This document shows positions 7,846-16,224 of a stretch of DNA of 27,248 nucleotides, piece after piece. Each line of letters starts with the position of its first letter. Positions within the stretch are counted from its first letter, which is position 1. Source of the DNA: Bacteroidales bacterium H5 (GTDB lineage Bacteria > Bacteroidota > Bacteroidia > Bacteroidales > Muribaculaceae). The position numbers were made by a program, and so were the translations under genes. The stretch covers positions 1-27,248 of the forward strand of contig DAAQ01000011.1 in assembly GCA_001701225.1 (NCBI GenBank), written 5' to 3'. The notes beneath the pieces are model-generated. The model was not told the origin of the DNA and made no database searches. It saw only the letters and a list, made by a program, of their open reading frames with translations.

Positions 7846-8594
7846 AAGGGATGATATTCGCCGCAGGGCTTGGCACACGGCTTGCCCCACTCACAGACAG
7901 TATGCCCAAGGCTCTGGTCGAGGTGGGAGGACAGACCATGCTCGAGCGCGCCATACGCCGACTTACGGATGCCGGAGTGACGGAGATAACCGTCAACACC
8001 CACCATTTCGCCGATATGGTCGAGGAGTATCTTGAGGGGCATGACGGCTTCGGGGCCCACATAACCATAAGCCGCGAGAGCGACCGCCTGCTTGACACGG
8101 GTGGAGGCGTGGTGGCGGCCGGAAGATGGCTCACCGCTCCCCCCGACGAGCCGATAATGCTCTATAACGCCGACATCCTCACGGATTTCGACATAAACGC
8201 GATGCTCGGTGCCCATCTGCGCAGCGGTGCAGACGCAACCCTGCTTGTCTCGGACACGCGCAAATCTACGCGCGGACTGATATTCGGCCCCGACGGACGC
8301 ATGGCCGGATGGACCAACCTCCAGACCGGCGAGGTGCGCGCACCCCGGCCACTCCCCGAAGGCGCAAAAGTGATGCCGTTCGGAGGGGTGCACATCATAT
8401 CGCCGCGGCTCATCGCCGACATGGAGGAATACGGGCGCGAGAGGGACGGGGTCTTCTCGCTGACCCCATTCTATACGGCGGTATGTGGCGCCCGCGACCT
8501 GTACGCCTACCTCCCCGAAAGCCCGTACAGATGGATTGACATAGGCAAACCCGAGACATTGGCCCGGGCAAGAAAACTTTTTGAGGCGGATTAG
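7842..8594 (+). CDS. Sugar-1-phosphate nucleotidyltransferase (MurU-like)
   Basis: This 250-residue NTP-transferase has the Rossmann-like signature near the N-terminus: 'FAAGLGTRLAPLT' then 'PKALVEVGG' (about 6-30), 'LYNADIL' around residue 107 for the metal aspartate, and 'WIDIGKPETL' at the end. It would join a sugar-1-phosphate to UTP or another NTP in the cytoplasm. The length and lack of a C-terminal hexapeptide tail match MurU (MurNAc-1-phosphate uridylyltransferase) better than GlmU or RfbA. The strongest pointer is the preceding AmgK-like kinase, with which it shares an ATGA stop/start overlap (7842-7845), implying coupled translation. Mannose-1-phosphate guanylyltransferase-like activity remains possible. 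Confidence 0.88.
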   Translation: MKGMIFAAGLGTRLAPLTDSMPKALVEVGGQTMLERAIRRLTDAGVTEITVNTHHFADMVEEYLEGHDGFGAHITISRESDRLLDTGGGVVAAGRWLTAPPDEPIMLYNADILTDFDINAMLGAHLRSGADATLLVSDTRKSTRGLIFGPDGRMAGWTNLQTGEVRAPRPLPEGAKVMPFGGVHIISPRLIADMEEYGRERDGVFSLTPFYTAVCGARDLYAYLPESPYRWIDIGKPETLARARKLFEAD

Positions 8595-8638
8595 CATTAT
8601 ACTGATATATCCAACATCACCTCAACGTCCCCAAGACA

Positions 8639-9736
8639 ATGCTTTCATCACGTCCATTCACATTCGACCGCACCATGAGGATTCTCTTCACCCTCGGCTT
8701 CATAGCTATTGTGGTGTGGCTGATGAACAAGCTGGCCAATGTGCTGCTCCCCTTCTGCCTGGCCTGCCTGATAGCCTATTTCCTCGAGCCGATATGCGAG
8801 TTCAACATGAGGATACTGCGGCTCAGGAACCGTGTCGTACCCACGTTCCTGACCCTGATAGAGACCGCCATCGTCATCGGCGGACTTGTCTATCTGTTCG
8901 CACCCTCGGTGATGAAGGAGATTGACCAGATGGAGACGATGATACGCGAGTACGGAGCACATAACGTCGACATCCCCTTTCTGCCACACGAGTTTTCGGA
9001 AAAGCTGCGCGACCTGCTCGACCTTGACCATCTCAAGGATCTGCTGACACAGGACCATCTTTCATCTATCGTCAACAAAGGTGTCTCGCTTGTGTCATAC
9101 TCGGTGGGTGTGGTCTTCCGCACGGTCGAATGGTTCCTCATGTTCATCTATGTCATCTTCATACTCATAGACTATCCGAGGCTGATGAAAGGGTTCAGGC
9201 TGCTGGTGCCACCGAAATACCGCACCGAGGTCTATCGCGTCGAGGACGACATCAAGGACAGCATGAACCGCTATTTCCGCGTCCAGGTGGTCCTTGCCCT
9301 GTGTGCGGCGGTGTTCTACTGTATCGGTTTCTCCATCGTCGGGATACCGCTCGCCATAGTGCTTGGGATACTCGTGGGAATCCTTTACATTATCCCTTAT
9401 TTCCAGTATGTCACGCTTATACCCGTCACCGCCGTGTGCTATATACAGTCGCTCGGAGGGCAAATCGAGTTCTGGCCGCAGATAGGCAAGTGCGTGCTTG
9501 TCTATGTCATAAGCCAATGCATCTGCGACTATATCCTCACCCCAAAGATAATGGGCAAGGTGATGGGACTGAATCCCGCCATAATATTGCTGTCGCTCTC
9601 TGTATGGGGCACACTCCTGGGCCTGATCGGGATGGTCATAGCCATACCTATGACTACCCTGCTGCTGGCCTATTATCAGGAGTATGTCATCAATCCCGAG
9701 ACAAGACAGCTTCACGAAAAGAAAAAAGGACAATGA
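8639..9736 (+). CDS. AI-2E family transporter (PerM/UPF0118)
   Basis: This 365-residue integral membrane protein has about seven or eight hydrophobic segments. There is a pair near residues 13-50, one near 65-85, one near 155-178, and a dense set in the C-terminal half ('VVLALCAAVFYCIGFSIVGIPLAIVL', shown here only by its start, through 'IILLSLSVWGTLLGLIGMVI'). The soluble loop after segment three and the 'LNPAIILLSLSVWGTLLG...IPMTTLLLAYY' style ending are typical of the AI-2E/PerM family, whose members export diverse substrates. The name does not prove autoinducer-2 transport. The gap to the previous gene is 44 bases with no obvious promoter. The stop codon overlaps the nitroreductase start as ATGA. 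A second Met at 8675, close to the first membrane segment, is an alternative start. Confidence 0.88.
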   Translation: MLSSRPFTFDRTMRILFTLGFIAIVVWLMNKLANVLLPFCLACLIAYFLEPICEFNMRILRLRNRVVPTFLTLIETAIVIGGLVYLFAPSVMKEIDQMETMIREYGAHNVDIPFLPHEFSEKLRDLLDLDHLKDLLTQDHLSSIVNKGVSLVSYSVGVVFRTVEWFLMFIYVIFILIDYPRLMKGFRLLVPPKYRTEVYRVEDDIKDSMNRYFRVQVVLALCAAVFYCIGFSIVGIPLAIVLGILVGILYIIPYFQYVTLIPVTAVCYIQSLGGQIEFWPQIGKCVLVYVISQCICDYILTPKIMGKVMGLNPAIILLSLSVWGTLLGLIGMVIAIPMTTLLLAYYQEYVINPETRQLHEKKKGQ

Positions 9737-10293
9737 AGATAACCGAAGAGCTCCCTGCCGTGATAACCGGCAATCCCGCATACAGCAACATACTCACCCG
9801 CACCAGCGTGAGGCAATATGCCGCAGACCGTCCCGTCACAGACGCCGAGGTCACGGCACTGCTTCATGCCGCCATGGCCGCACCGTCGGGAGTAAACCGT
9901 CAGCCGTGGGAACTTATCGTCATCGACAGCCGCGAGCTGCTCGACGCCCTGTCCGAAGCTCTCCCCTACGCCAAGATGCTCGCCCACGCACCGATGGCCA
10001 TAGCCGTATGCGGCAACAGCACGCGGTTTCTCGACGGCGACGACTCTGTGCTGTGGCAACAGGACGTGTCGGCGGCCTCGGAGAACATACTGCTTGCCGC
10101 CAACGCCCTCGGGCTCGGAGGGGTTTGGACCTGCCTCTACCCCCATCCCGACCGCATCAGCGCAGCACGCCGCATACTCGCCATTCCCGACGTGATTATC
10201 CCCTTCAACATCATACCCATAGGCCATCCCGCAACCCCGCCCCACCCCCGCGACAAATGGCAACCCGCGCGGGTACATCACAATACCTACTAA
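9733..10293 (+). CDS. Nitroreductase family FMN oxidoreductase
   Basis: This 186-residue protein belongs to the NAD(P)H:FMN nitroreductase fold. FMN-binding segments are visible: 'RTSVRQY' near residue 24 and 'AAMAAPSGVNRQPWE' near residue 46, then 'ASENILLAANALGLGGVWTCLYP' in the second half (quoted in part) and a C-terminal 'GHPATPP'. It likely works as a cytoplasmic dimer reducing quinones, nitro compounds or a flavin-linked substrate; the natural substrate is unknown. The frame is open upstream to 9130, but that region is inside the transporter gene in another frame. I chose ATG 9733 because it overlaps the transporter TGA in a four-base ATGA and the family starts there. Confidence 0.92.
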   Translation: MKITEELPAVITGNPAYSNILTRTSVRQYAADRPVTDAEVTALLHAAMAAPSGVNRQPWELIVIDSRELLDALSEALPYAKMLAHAPMAIAVCGNSTRFLDGDDSVLWQQDVSAASENILLAANALGLGGVWTCLYPHPDRISAARRILAIPDVIIPFNIIPIGHPATPPHPRDKWQPARVHHNTY

Positions 10294-10333
10294 AAAACAT
10301 AGCCCACTTACGCTGCGGAATACATTTTTTGCT

Positions 10334-10341
10334 TATCTTTG
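10334..10341 (+). promoter_or_regulatory. Plus-strand -7 element facing the response-regulator gene (possible antisense promoter)
   Basis: TATCTTTG matches TAnnTTTG, in a context (GCTTATCTTTGCAG) much like the genuine promoters at 6414 and 12661. It lies after the nitroreductase stop and points into the 3' end of the minus-strand regulator. The downstream plus-strand frame from ATG 10349 is only the complement of that gene. Confidence 0.45.
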
Positions 10342-10378
10342 CAGCGTTATGGCAGAATATCTGAAATCATATTCCAGG

Positions 10379-11059
10379 TCAGGAAATATTGAGGATATAG
10401 CCGCGTTTCTTGATGGAGGTGATTGTGATGGAGGGGTCGGTGAGGAGGCGGCGCAGATAGGTTATCTGGACGTTGAGGGCGAGGGAGTTGGCATAGCTAG
10501 CGTCTCCCCATACGCGATTGAGGATGGCGTCGCGCGCGACGGGACGTCCCGGGGTCGCGGCGAGCATGGCAAGTATGTCGGCCTGACGCGCCGACAGCGA
10601 ACGTGTCTCGCCGAGGTAGGTCAGCGTGGCGGATGCCGGACTGAATACAGTGTCGCCCATAGGGATGTCCGCATCTGTGCCGGCAAGCGGATCTCCGGCA
10701 AAACGCTCCGCTATCCTGGCCATCAGTTCTTCGGGATAGAACGGTTTGGGGATGTAGTCGTTGCCACGCAGGGAGAACCCATGCAGACGGTCGGCCTTCT
10801 CGGTACGGTCGGTGAGGAAGAAGATGATGACCCTGCGGTCGGTCTTGCGGATACGGGCGGCAAGCTCGAAGCCGTTCATTACGGGCATATTTATGTCGAG
10901 CAGTATCAGGTCGGGACGGAATGAGGCATATCGCTCCAGTCCTGCGGCTCCATCCGGCGCATATTCGACCTCATACCCCTCGGCCTCGATGAAACGGCGC
11001 AGCAGCATGGAGTTGCGTACATCGTCATCGACAAGCAATATCCTTATCCGGCGGTTCAT
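10379..11059 (-). CDS. OmpR-family response regulator
   Basis: This 226-residue regulator has a receiver domain with the acidic pocket (Asp11-Asp13), phosphoacceptor Asp55 in 'LILLDINMP', Thr83 and Lys105 in 'DYIPKPF'. A winged-helix OmpR/PhoB DNA-binding domain follows (about 130-226, 'LSARQADILAML', 'ITYLRRLL', 'SIKKRGYIL'). It is coupled to the upstream histidine kinase by an ATGA overlap, which also fixes the start at 11059 rather than an in-frame Met at 11092. Kinase-then-regulator order resembles the RprX/RprY-type systems of Bacteroides. The pair diverges from a GLPGLI/TonB-receptor operon, so that operon is its likeliest target. A possible antisense promoter lies just beyond its stop. 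Confidence 0.95.
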   Translation of the reverse strand: MNRRIRILLVDDDVRNSMLLRRFIEAEGYEVEYAPDGAAGLERYASFRPDLILLDINMPVMNGFELAARIRKTDRRVIIFFLTDRTEKADRLHGFSLRGNDYIPKPFYPEELMARIAERFAGDPLAGTDADIPMGDTVFSPASATLTYLGETRSLSARQADILAMLAATPGRPVARDAILNRVWGDASYANSLALNVQITYLRRLLTDPSITITSIKKRGYILNIS

Positions 11060-12528
11060 TGCGGCAATGTTATGATGATACATGTTCCACATCCATCCGC
11101 GTCATCGGCACGGACTGTTCCGCCATGCGCCGTGACGAGCAGCCGGACGTATGCAAGCCCGAGCCCCATGCCGGGCTGTCCGCTCTCTGTGGCGTCCTTG
11201 CTGCGGAAGAACCGGTCAAACACCCTCTCGCGGTCCGCTTCGGCGATACCGTTGCCATTGTCACAGACCTCTATCACAGCCTTCCCCTCTGCCACACGGG
11301 CATCGAGCGTGACGGACACGGAGGGGCCGGAGTACTTTATGGAGTTCTCTACGAGATTGCCCACAATGTTGGCGAGGTGCATCCTGTCGGCACGGATTAT
11401 GGTGCCGGAGGGCGTGAGGTTCCTTATCTCAGCCGACTTGCCCGAAGGGACAGACGCATTGGCGGCAATCTCGCCGAAAAGTGCCGAGATGTCAAATGAC
11501 GTGATGTTGAGGGGTATCTGTGTCGAATCGTTGAACGTGATGTCGCGCAGTCGCGAGAAATAGGCCGCAAGGTTGTCGAGGGCGTTACGGGTCTCCCCTA
11601 TCAGCTCTGCCCTCACCTCCGGGTCTGACATCATCCTTTCGTCGGCGATGCCCGAGACACACATCTTGAGGGTCGAGACAGGGCGTTTGAGCTCGTGTAT
11701 CATGGAGATGACAAAACTGTTGCGCATGGTGTCGAGGCGGTTGAGCCTCAGGATTGTCGAGAACTGCCAAACAAGGCATGTCACCAGCAGCACGGTGAGG
11801 AGGACTGCGAGAACAAGCATCCCTGACATGGCTGGCAGCACGTCGAACACCGTGACAGGGCATGTCACTGCAACAGCCTTCCCCTCGAACGCCGAATACG
11901 GTACGGTGAGGGTAAAATCCTCGCCACCCAGCCTCGACGTGCGCAACGTATCGCTGTGCCATACCATTGAGTCAATGGTGACCAGGCGGCAATCGGCTCT
12001 GATACCGTTGCGCACAAGTATCGAATCTATACCCTCCAGCGTAAAAGGGACCTTGAGCCCGGCCTGATATAATTTCGATGCCCTCAACGCCTCATCCTCA
12101 CCCGGGGCGCTGCTGGCGTCAAACACGACAGAGTCAGATGGCTCGACAGACATCTCCAACAACATCCGGGCGACCTCCGTCTGCTGCTCGGGGGTGAGTT
12201 TGGCATCGCGTGGAAGACCGAGCAGGTCCTGGGCCTTGAGGGTGTATGTATTCACCGTGGCCATAATCCTGGTACTGACCGTGTCACCCATAATTTTGGA
12301 AAGCCTGAAAGATGAGGATAACAGCTCGTCATCCTTAAAGCGCGATGCGAGAGTGTGACGTATGTCGTCATACTCGCGCACGGAGACCTGAATGCGTCCG
12401 GCAAGCGCACCCTCATATCGGTCCAGCGACGACTCATAGCGGGTATATACCCAGTACACCTGCATGGCCAGGAAGGCCACGATGGCACAGATGGTGATGA
12501 TATACAGTGTCCTTATCCTTCGTTCCAT
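11056..12528 (-). CDS. Membrane sensor histidine kinase
   Basis: This 490-residue kinase has a transmembrane helix at about 8-28, a ~200-residue periplasmic sensor region of no family I recognise, and a second helix at about 232-255. It then has a dimerisation/phosphoacceptor helix with His278 in 'MIHELKRP', and a GHKL ATPase domain with N-box 'NIVGNLVENSIKYS' (about 387-400), G1 'DNGNGI' (423-428) and G2 'GMGLGL' (453-458). It has no clear HAMP domain. It would phosphorylate the regulator encoded immediately downstream. A TAnnTTTG element four bases from the ATG suggests a leaderless transcript. The facing gene pair encodes secreted and outer-membrane proteins, consistent with envelope sensing. 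Confidence 0.95.
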   Translation of the reverse strand: MERRIRTLYIITICAIVAFLAMQVYWVYTRYESSLDRYEGALAGRIQVSVREYDDIRHTLASRFKDDELLSSSFRLSKIMGDTVSTRIMATVNTYTLKAQDLLGLPRDAKLTPEQQTEVARMLLEMSVEPSDSVVFDASSAPGEDEALRASKLYQAGLKVPFTLEGIDSILVRNGIRADCRLVTIDSMVWHSDTLRTSRLGGEDFTLTVPYSAFEGKAVAVTCPVTVFDVLPAMSGMLVLAVLLTVLLVTCLVWQFSTILRLNRLDTMRNSFVISMIHELKRPVSTLKMCVSGIADERMMSDPEVRAELIGETRNALDNLAAYFSRLRDITFNDSTQIPLNITSFDISALFGEIAANASVPSGKSAEIRNLTPSGTIIRADRMHLANIVGNLVENSIKYSGPSVSVTLDARVAEGKAVIEVCDNGNGIAEADRERVFDRFFRSKDATESGQPGMGLGLAYVRLLVTAHGGTVRADDADGCGTCIIITLPQ

Positions 12529-12532
12529 GCTA

Positions 12533-12540
12533 CAAATTTA
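12533..12540 (-). promoter_or_regulatory. -7 promoter element of the two-component operon
   Basis: The minus strand reads TAAATTTG, matching TAnnTTTG. Only four bases lie between it and the ATG at 12528, again predicting an essentially leaderless mRNA. Confidence 0.65.
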
Positions 12541-12660
12541 ACGATTATCCCTCTATCCGGACCATCTGTGAGCGGTATTTTTGACGCGGAGTAATAATTC
12601 AGTAATATTGGGATAACAATTGGGTAATGATTATTTTCGTCACGGGGCATCTCCCGGGAG

Positions 12661-12668
12661 TAACTTTG
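12661..12668 (+). promoter_or_regulatory. -7 promoter element of the GLPGLI-receptor operon
   Basis: TAACTTTG matches TAnnTTTG. It is 28 bases before ATG 12697, giving a leader of roughly 22 bases. TTTTC at about 12634-12638 may be a weak -33. Confidence 0.75.
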
Positions 12669-12696
12669 CAGCACGATTCACTAACCCGAAAAGACG

Positions 12697-13599
12697 ATGA
12701 ACAGAAAAATCATTGCATCCATGCTTGCCGCGGCGATATTGATTCCGGCCATGACCGATGCGAAGACAACCCGGCGCAAACTGAGCATATTCAGTCCCAA
12801 CATTCCCAAATCCACCGTCATAGCACCCTCTGATGGAGCTGTCGAGTTCACATACGAGTACTCATATAACGTCGACTCGATAGGCAAACCCGACGGCACC
12901 CGTGAGAGCGATACCATGATATTGCAGATAGCCTCCGACGGGGTGTCGAAATTCTCAAGCCTCACCAACATCATGGCCGACTCGGTATGCATGACAACTA
13001 CTCCAGAGCAGAGAGTGGACGCCATACTCGAAGGGAAGCTGAAACGCGGAGAGATGATGTGCATATTCAAGAACTATCCCTTGGCGGGGCGTGTCACACA
13101 TACCGAGCAGATATGTCAGGACTGGTTCAGGTATGACGAGGAGATGCCCGTCATGGACTGGGAACTGACAGACAGCACCAAGACCATTCTCGGATATGAG
13201 TGCGCCGGTGCCGAGACCGATTTCAGGGGAAGACACTGGCGGGTCTTCTACACCCCGGATATTCCACTGATGGAGGGTCCGTGGAAGCTGCACGGGCTTC
13301 CGGGGCTGATAATGGAGGCAAAGGCCGACGGAGAAGAATATACCTTCGGGTGCATAGGCATACGCACCACCTCGCCGCGCGAGATAACACTCTACGATGT
13401 GCCGTACAACAACACCGACCGCCGAAAGTATTACGACACCCGCCACAGATTTGACATCAATCCATACGGCTATTTCGAGTCATCGGGAGGTGGTACGATC
13501 TCGGTGTCGGATGAGGACGGAAATCCTGTGCTCGATGCCTTTGACGCGACCGACATACCATACGACTATATAGAACGCGACTGGAGAGACCTGAAATGA
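12697..13599 (+). CDS. GLPGLI family secreted protein
   Basis: This 300-residue protein has an N-terminal signal peptide (Arg-Lys, hydrophobic core to about residue 20, likely cleavage near 'TDA|K'). The diagnostic motif 'GLPGLI' lies at residues 200-205, within 'LHGLPGLIMEAK'. The family is Bacteroidota-specific, periplasmic or exported, of unknown biochemical role, and typically sits next to a TonB-dependent receptor of the CarboxypepD_reg type. That is the arrangement here: the stop codon overlaps the receptor start as ATGA (13596-13599). A divergent histidine kinase/regulator pair faces it across 168 bases holding promoters for both sides, suggesting signal-dependent expression. Confidence 0.9.
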   Translation: MNRKIIASMLAAAILIPAMTDAKTTRRKLSIFSPNIPKSTVIAPSDGAVEFTYEYSYNVDSIGKPDGTRESDTMILQIASDGVSKFSSLTNIMADSVCMTTTPEQRVDAILEGKLKRGEMMCIFKNYPLAGRVTHTEQICQDWFRYDEEMPVMDWELTDSTKTILGYECAGAETDFRGRHWRVFYTPDIPLMEGPWKLHGLPGLIMEAKADGEEYTFGCIGIRTTSPREITLYDVPYNNTDRRKYYDTRHRFDINPYGYFESSGGGTISVSDEDGNPVLDAFDATDIPYDYIERDWRDLK

Positions 13600-16145
13600 C
13601 CTGTCTAAGATACTGCTTTTTCATCCTATGCCTTCTGCCCGGACTGCTCGCCTCGATGGCGGCAGTCCCCGCGGAGGCACATTCGACGGTGACAGACGCC
13701 GATGACGGGATGCCTGTAGCTGGAGCAATCGTACAGAGTACGGGTAAAGATGGCAAGGTGCTCTCGTTCGGACGCACGGATGCGTCCGGGAGATTCTCAC
13801 TTACACTACGCCCCGGCACAGCATCCCTGACCATACGCGCGATGGGATATGAAAGCATGACCTTAAGCGCAGACAGCATCCCGGAAACCATATCCCTGAC
13901 CCGGAAGGCAACCGAGCTCCACGAGGTGATAGTCAAGGCTCCCGACATCTACGCCAAGGGGGACACGCTGGTGTTCAGCGTCGACCGTTTTGCCAAGGTA
14001 GGTGACAATGCCATAATCGACGTGATAAAGCGTCTGCCCGGAGTCAAGGTCAAGGATGACGGCACTATCGAGTATCAGGGCAAGCCGATAAACAGATTCT
14101 ATATCGACGGAAATGACTTTATAGGCGGACAATACGGGCTGGCGACCGAGAATATCTCGCACAAGGATGTCAAGTCGGTCGAGGTGATGGAGAACCATCA
14201 GCCCGTCAAGGCCCTCGAGGGGATAGAATTTCCCGAAGAGGCGGGATTGAACCTGAAGCTGAAAGAGGATGCCCGCGGACGCTGGACGGGAGTGGTCACC
14301 GCCGGGGCCGGAGCGCAGCCCGTGCTGTATGACGCCTCGGTGTTCGGGATGCGGATTGCACCCGGATTGCAGGGCATCTTCAGGCTGCGTAGTGCCGACA
14401 CAGGATGGGATCCCGCACAGGAGAGCGGGGAGCATGGATTTGACGATATGTTCGGCAGCGACTACAACTCCTCGCCGTGGCCTGAATATATTATGGCAGA
14501 CATCATCGGGACGCCACTCGCGGCACGTCGCACCCGCGACAATCTGTCATGGCTCGCCAACGGGGTCACTGCATGGCGCAAGGGGGACACCTCAATGCGT
14601 CTCACGGCAGACTATACAGGCGACAGGCTTGACTATGCCACATCGACGGGGACACACTATTTCAGCGCAGGCATCCCCGACTTCGTCATGCGCAACACCA
14701 TGCGCACCCTGTCGCAAGGGGCATCCCTGCAGTTCAACGCCGAGGTGAACCGACGCGGATACTATCTCAAGGACCGACTGACGGTGGAGGGGGAACGTGA
14801 CCGGTCGCGCTCGGCAATCTCGGGCACCCTCGACCTGCTGCAGCGTGTCAGACGCAACAGTCTCACCGCTACAAATGACCTCAAGCTGGTAAAGCGCAAT
14901 GACAAGAGACTATTCACGCTGATGTCGCGCAACAGTTTCAGCCACACGCCCGCACGGCTCGTCATCGGCGACACCGTGCAGCGGGCTGACATCACCGACA
15001 TGCGCAGCACAACCGAGCTGCGGCACGGATGGTTTGCCGGATGGTGGAAAGTCTATATCCACGCCGGGGCTGACATAGGATACCGCCGGACATCACTCTC
15101 GCTCGACGGACTCGCCGGATATGACAATTCAGGTACCTACGGCATCTTCACCTCAGAGGTCTACGCGACTCCGCGAATGGACTATGACCGCGGACGGTGG
15201 CGCGTCTCAATAAGCCTCCCCGCGAGCTGGAAGCATTACGGCATCATGGGCAGTCACAACTATGCATCGCTGTCGCCAGGCATATACGCCAGAAGACAGC
15301 TCTCGGCCAGGTCCGACCTCTCGGCCACAGCGAAATACCGCCTAAGCCCCGAGGCACCGTACATGTTTGTGGAGGCACCCGTGCTGCGCGACTACCGCAA
15401 CCTGTCGGCACGGCATCCATGCGGCGGCACTCAAGAGATTTCGGGCTCCGCGACTTACAGATACCGCAACCCGATTGACGCCATGTTCGCCAACCTGACG
15501 GTATCGTATGCAAGAACCATTTCGCAGAGTACGCCGGACCGCATCTTCGACGGAGAGCTCGTGATATCGACCTACGTGGCAAGAGTTTCGGCTACGGAAA
15601 AATGGTCGGCCGAGGGGGGTGTCAGCAAGGGATTCGGCCACGGCAGGATACTGGCCGGACTTGACGTGACATTCAGCTCGGCCATGGGCACATCCATGAC
15701 AGACGGAATCCCCATGGGCTGGCGACAGCATGACATACAGGTGCGGCCATATCTCAAGGGGACACTGGTCAGGAATCTGTCGTTCGACTATGAGGCCCGC
15801 ATCGGATTCTCGACAATGAGTGTGGAGGGTGCGGAGAGGTCGGATTACACCACACTCACCCAACGGCTCTCGGCCACATACACCCTGCACGACAACCTCC
15901 ACCTCACAGCGGGAGCGGAGCACTATCTGACCCGTCCCGACGGAAGCGCCGCCTCTGACCTTATACTGCTCGACGCATCGGCCTCGTGGCAGATGACCCC
16001 ACGGCTGCGCCTCTCACTGACATGCTCAAACCTGCTTGACAGCCGCGAATACGGATATGTCAGCTATGGAACCCTATCGGAATCCACATGCACATACCGT
16101 CTGCGTCCACGCAACATCCTCGCCACAGCCCAACTGCGGTTTTAG
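13596..16145 (+). CDS. Carboxypeptidase-regulatory-domain TonB-dependent receptor-like outer-membrane protein
   Basis: This 849-residue protein has a signal peptide ending near residues 27-30, a carboxypeptidase-regulatory-like beta-sandwich (about 30-115, 'VTDADDGMPVAGAIVQ', 'GRTDASGRFSL', 'MGYESMTL'), and a plug-like domain (about 115-225, 'DVIKRLPGVKVKDDGTIEYQG', quoted in part, 'FYIDGNDF', 'VEVMENHQP'). The rest is a long beta-barrel ending in 'ILATAQLRF' with the expected C-terminal Phe. No TonB box is obvious before the plug. No SusD partner is present, which argues against a classical glycan-uptake pair and for the GLPGLI-associated receptor group. The substrate is unknown. Translation is coupled to the GLPGLI gene through an ATGA overlap, and the gene is probably controlled by the divergent two-component system. 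Confidence 0.9.
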   Translation: MTCLRYCFFILCLLPGLLASMAAVPAEAHSTVTDADDGMPVAGAIVQSTGKDGKVLSFGRTDASGRFSLTLRPGTASLTIRAMGYESMTLSADSIPETISLTRKATELHEVIVKAPDIYAKGDTLVFSVDRFAKVGDNAIIDVIKRLPGVKVKDDGTIEYQGKPINRFYIDGNDFIGGQYGLATENISHKDVKSVEVMENHQPVKALEGIEFPEEAGLNLKLKEDARGRWTGVVTAGAGAQPVLYDASVFGMRIAPGLQGIFRLRSADTGWDPAQESGEHGFDDMFGSDYNSSPWPEYIMADIIGTPLAARRTRDNLSWLANGVTAWRKGDTSMRLTADYTGDRLDYATSTGTHYFSAGIPDFVMRNTMRTLSQGASLQFNAEVNRRGYYLKDRLTVEGERDRSRSAISGTLDLLQRVRRNSLTATNDLKLVKRNDKRLFTLMSRNSFSHTPARLVIGDTVQRADITDMRSTTELRHGWFAGWWKVYIHAGADIGYRRTSLSLDGLAGYDNSGTYGIFTSEVYATPRMDYDRGRWRVSISLPASWKHYGIMGSHNYASLSPGIYARRQLSARSDLSATAKYRLSPEAPYMFVEAPVLRDYRNLSARHPCGGTQEISGSATYRYRNPIDAMFANLTVSYARTISQSTPDRIFDGELVISTYVARVSATEKWSAEGGVSKGFGHGRILAGLDVTFSSAMGTSMTDGIPMGWRQHDIQVRPYLKGTLVRNLSFDYEARIGFSTMSVEGAERSDYTTLTQRLSATYTLHDNLHLTAGAEHYLTRPDGSAASDLILLDASASWQMTPRLRLSLTCSNLLDSREYGYVSYGTLSESTCTYRLRPRNILATAQLRF

Positions 16146-16198
16146 GGATTCCGACGCAAAATATCCACACCTGACGGCAGAATCTCAAATTAAATCGC

Positions 16199-16206
16199 TA
16201 ATTTTG
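16199..16206 (+). promoter_or_regulatory. -7 promoter element of the DUF5131 gene
   Basis: TAATTTTG matches TAnnTTTG. It is 18 bases before ATG 16225 and 24 before ATG 16231. Confidence 0.65.
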
Positions 16207-16224
16207 CAGAAATCAATCTGACAG

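Noticed and set aside
7746..8597. 283-codon minus-strand frame
   Set aside because: Shadow of the MurU-like gene and the RapZ-domain end; no motif of its own.
9130..9732. N-terminal extension of the nitroreductase frame
   Set aside because: It overlaps the transporter gene out of frame and has no homology I can see; ATG 9733 fits the family.
10349..10924. 191-codon plus-strand frame just after a good -7 element
   Set aside because: The protein is the complement of the response regulator, with no recognisable family. Only the promoter is kept as a finding.
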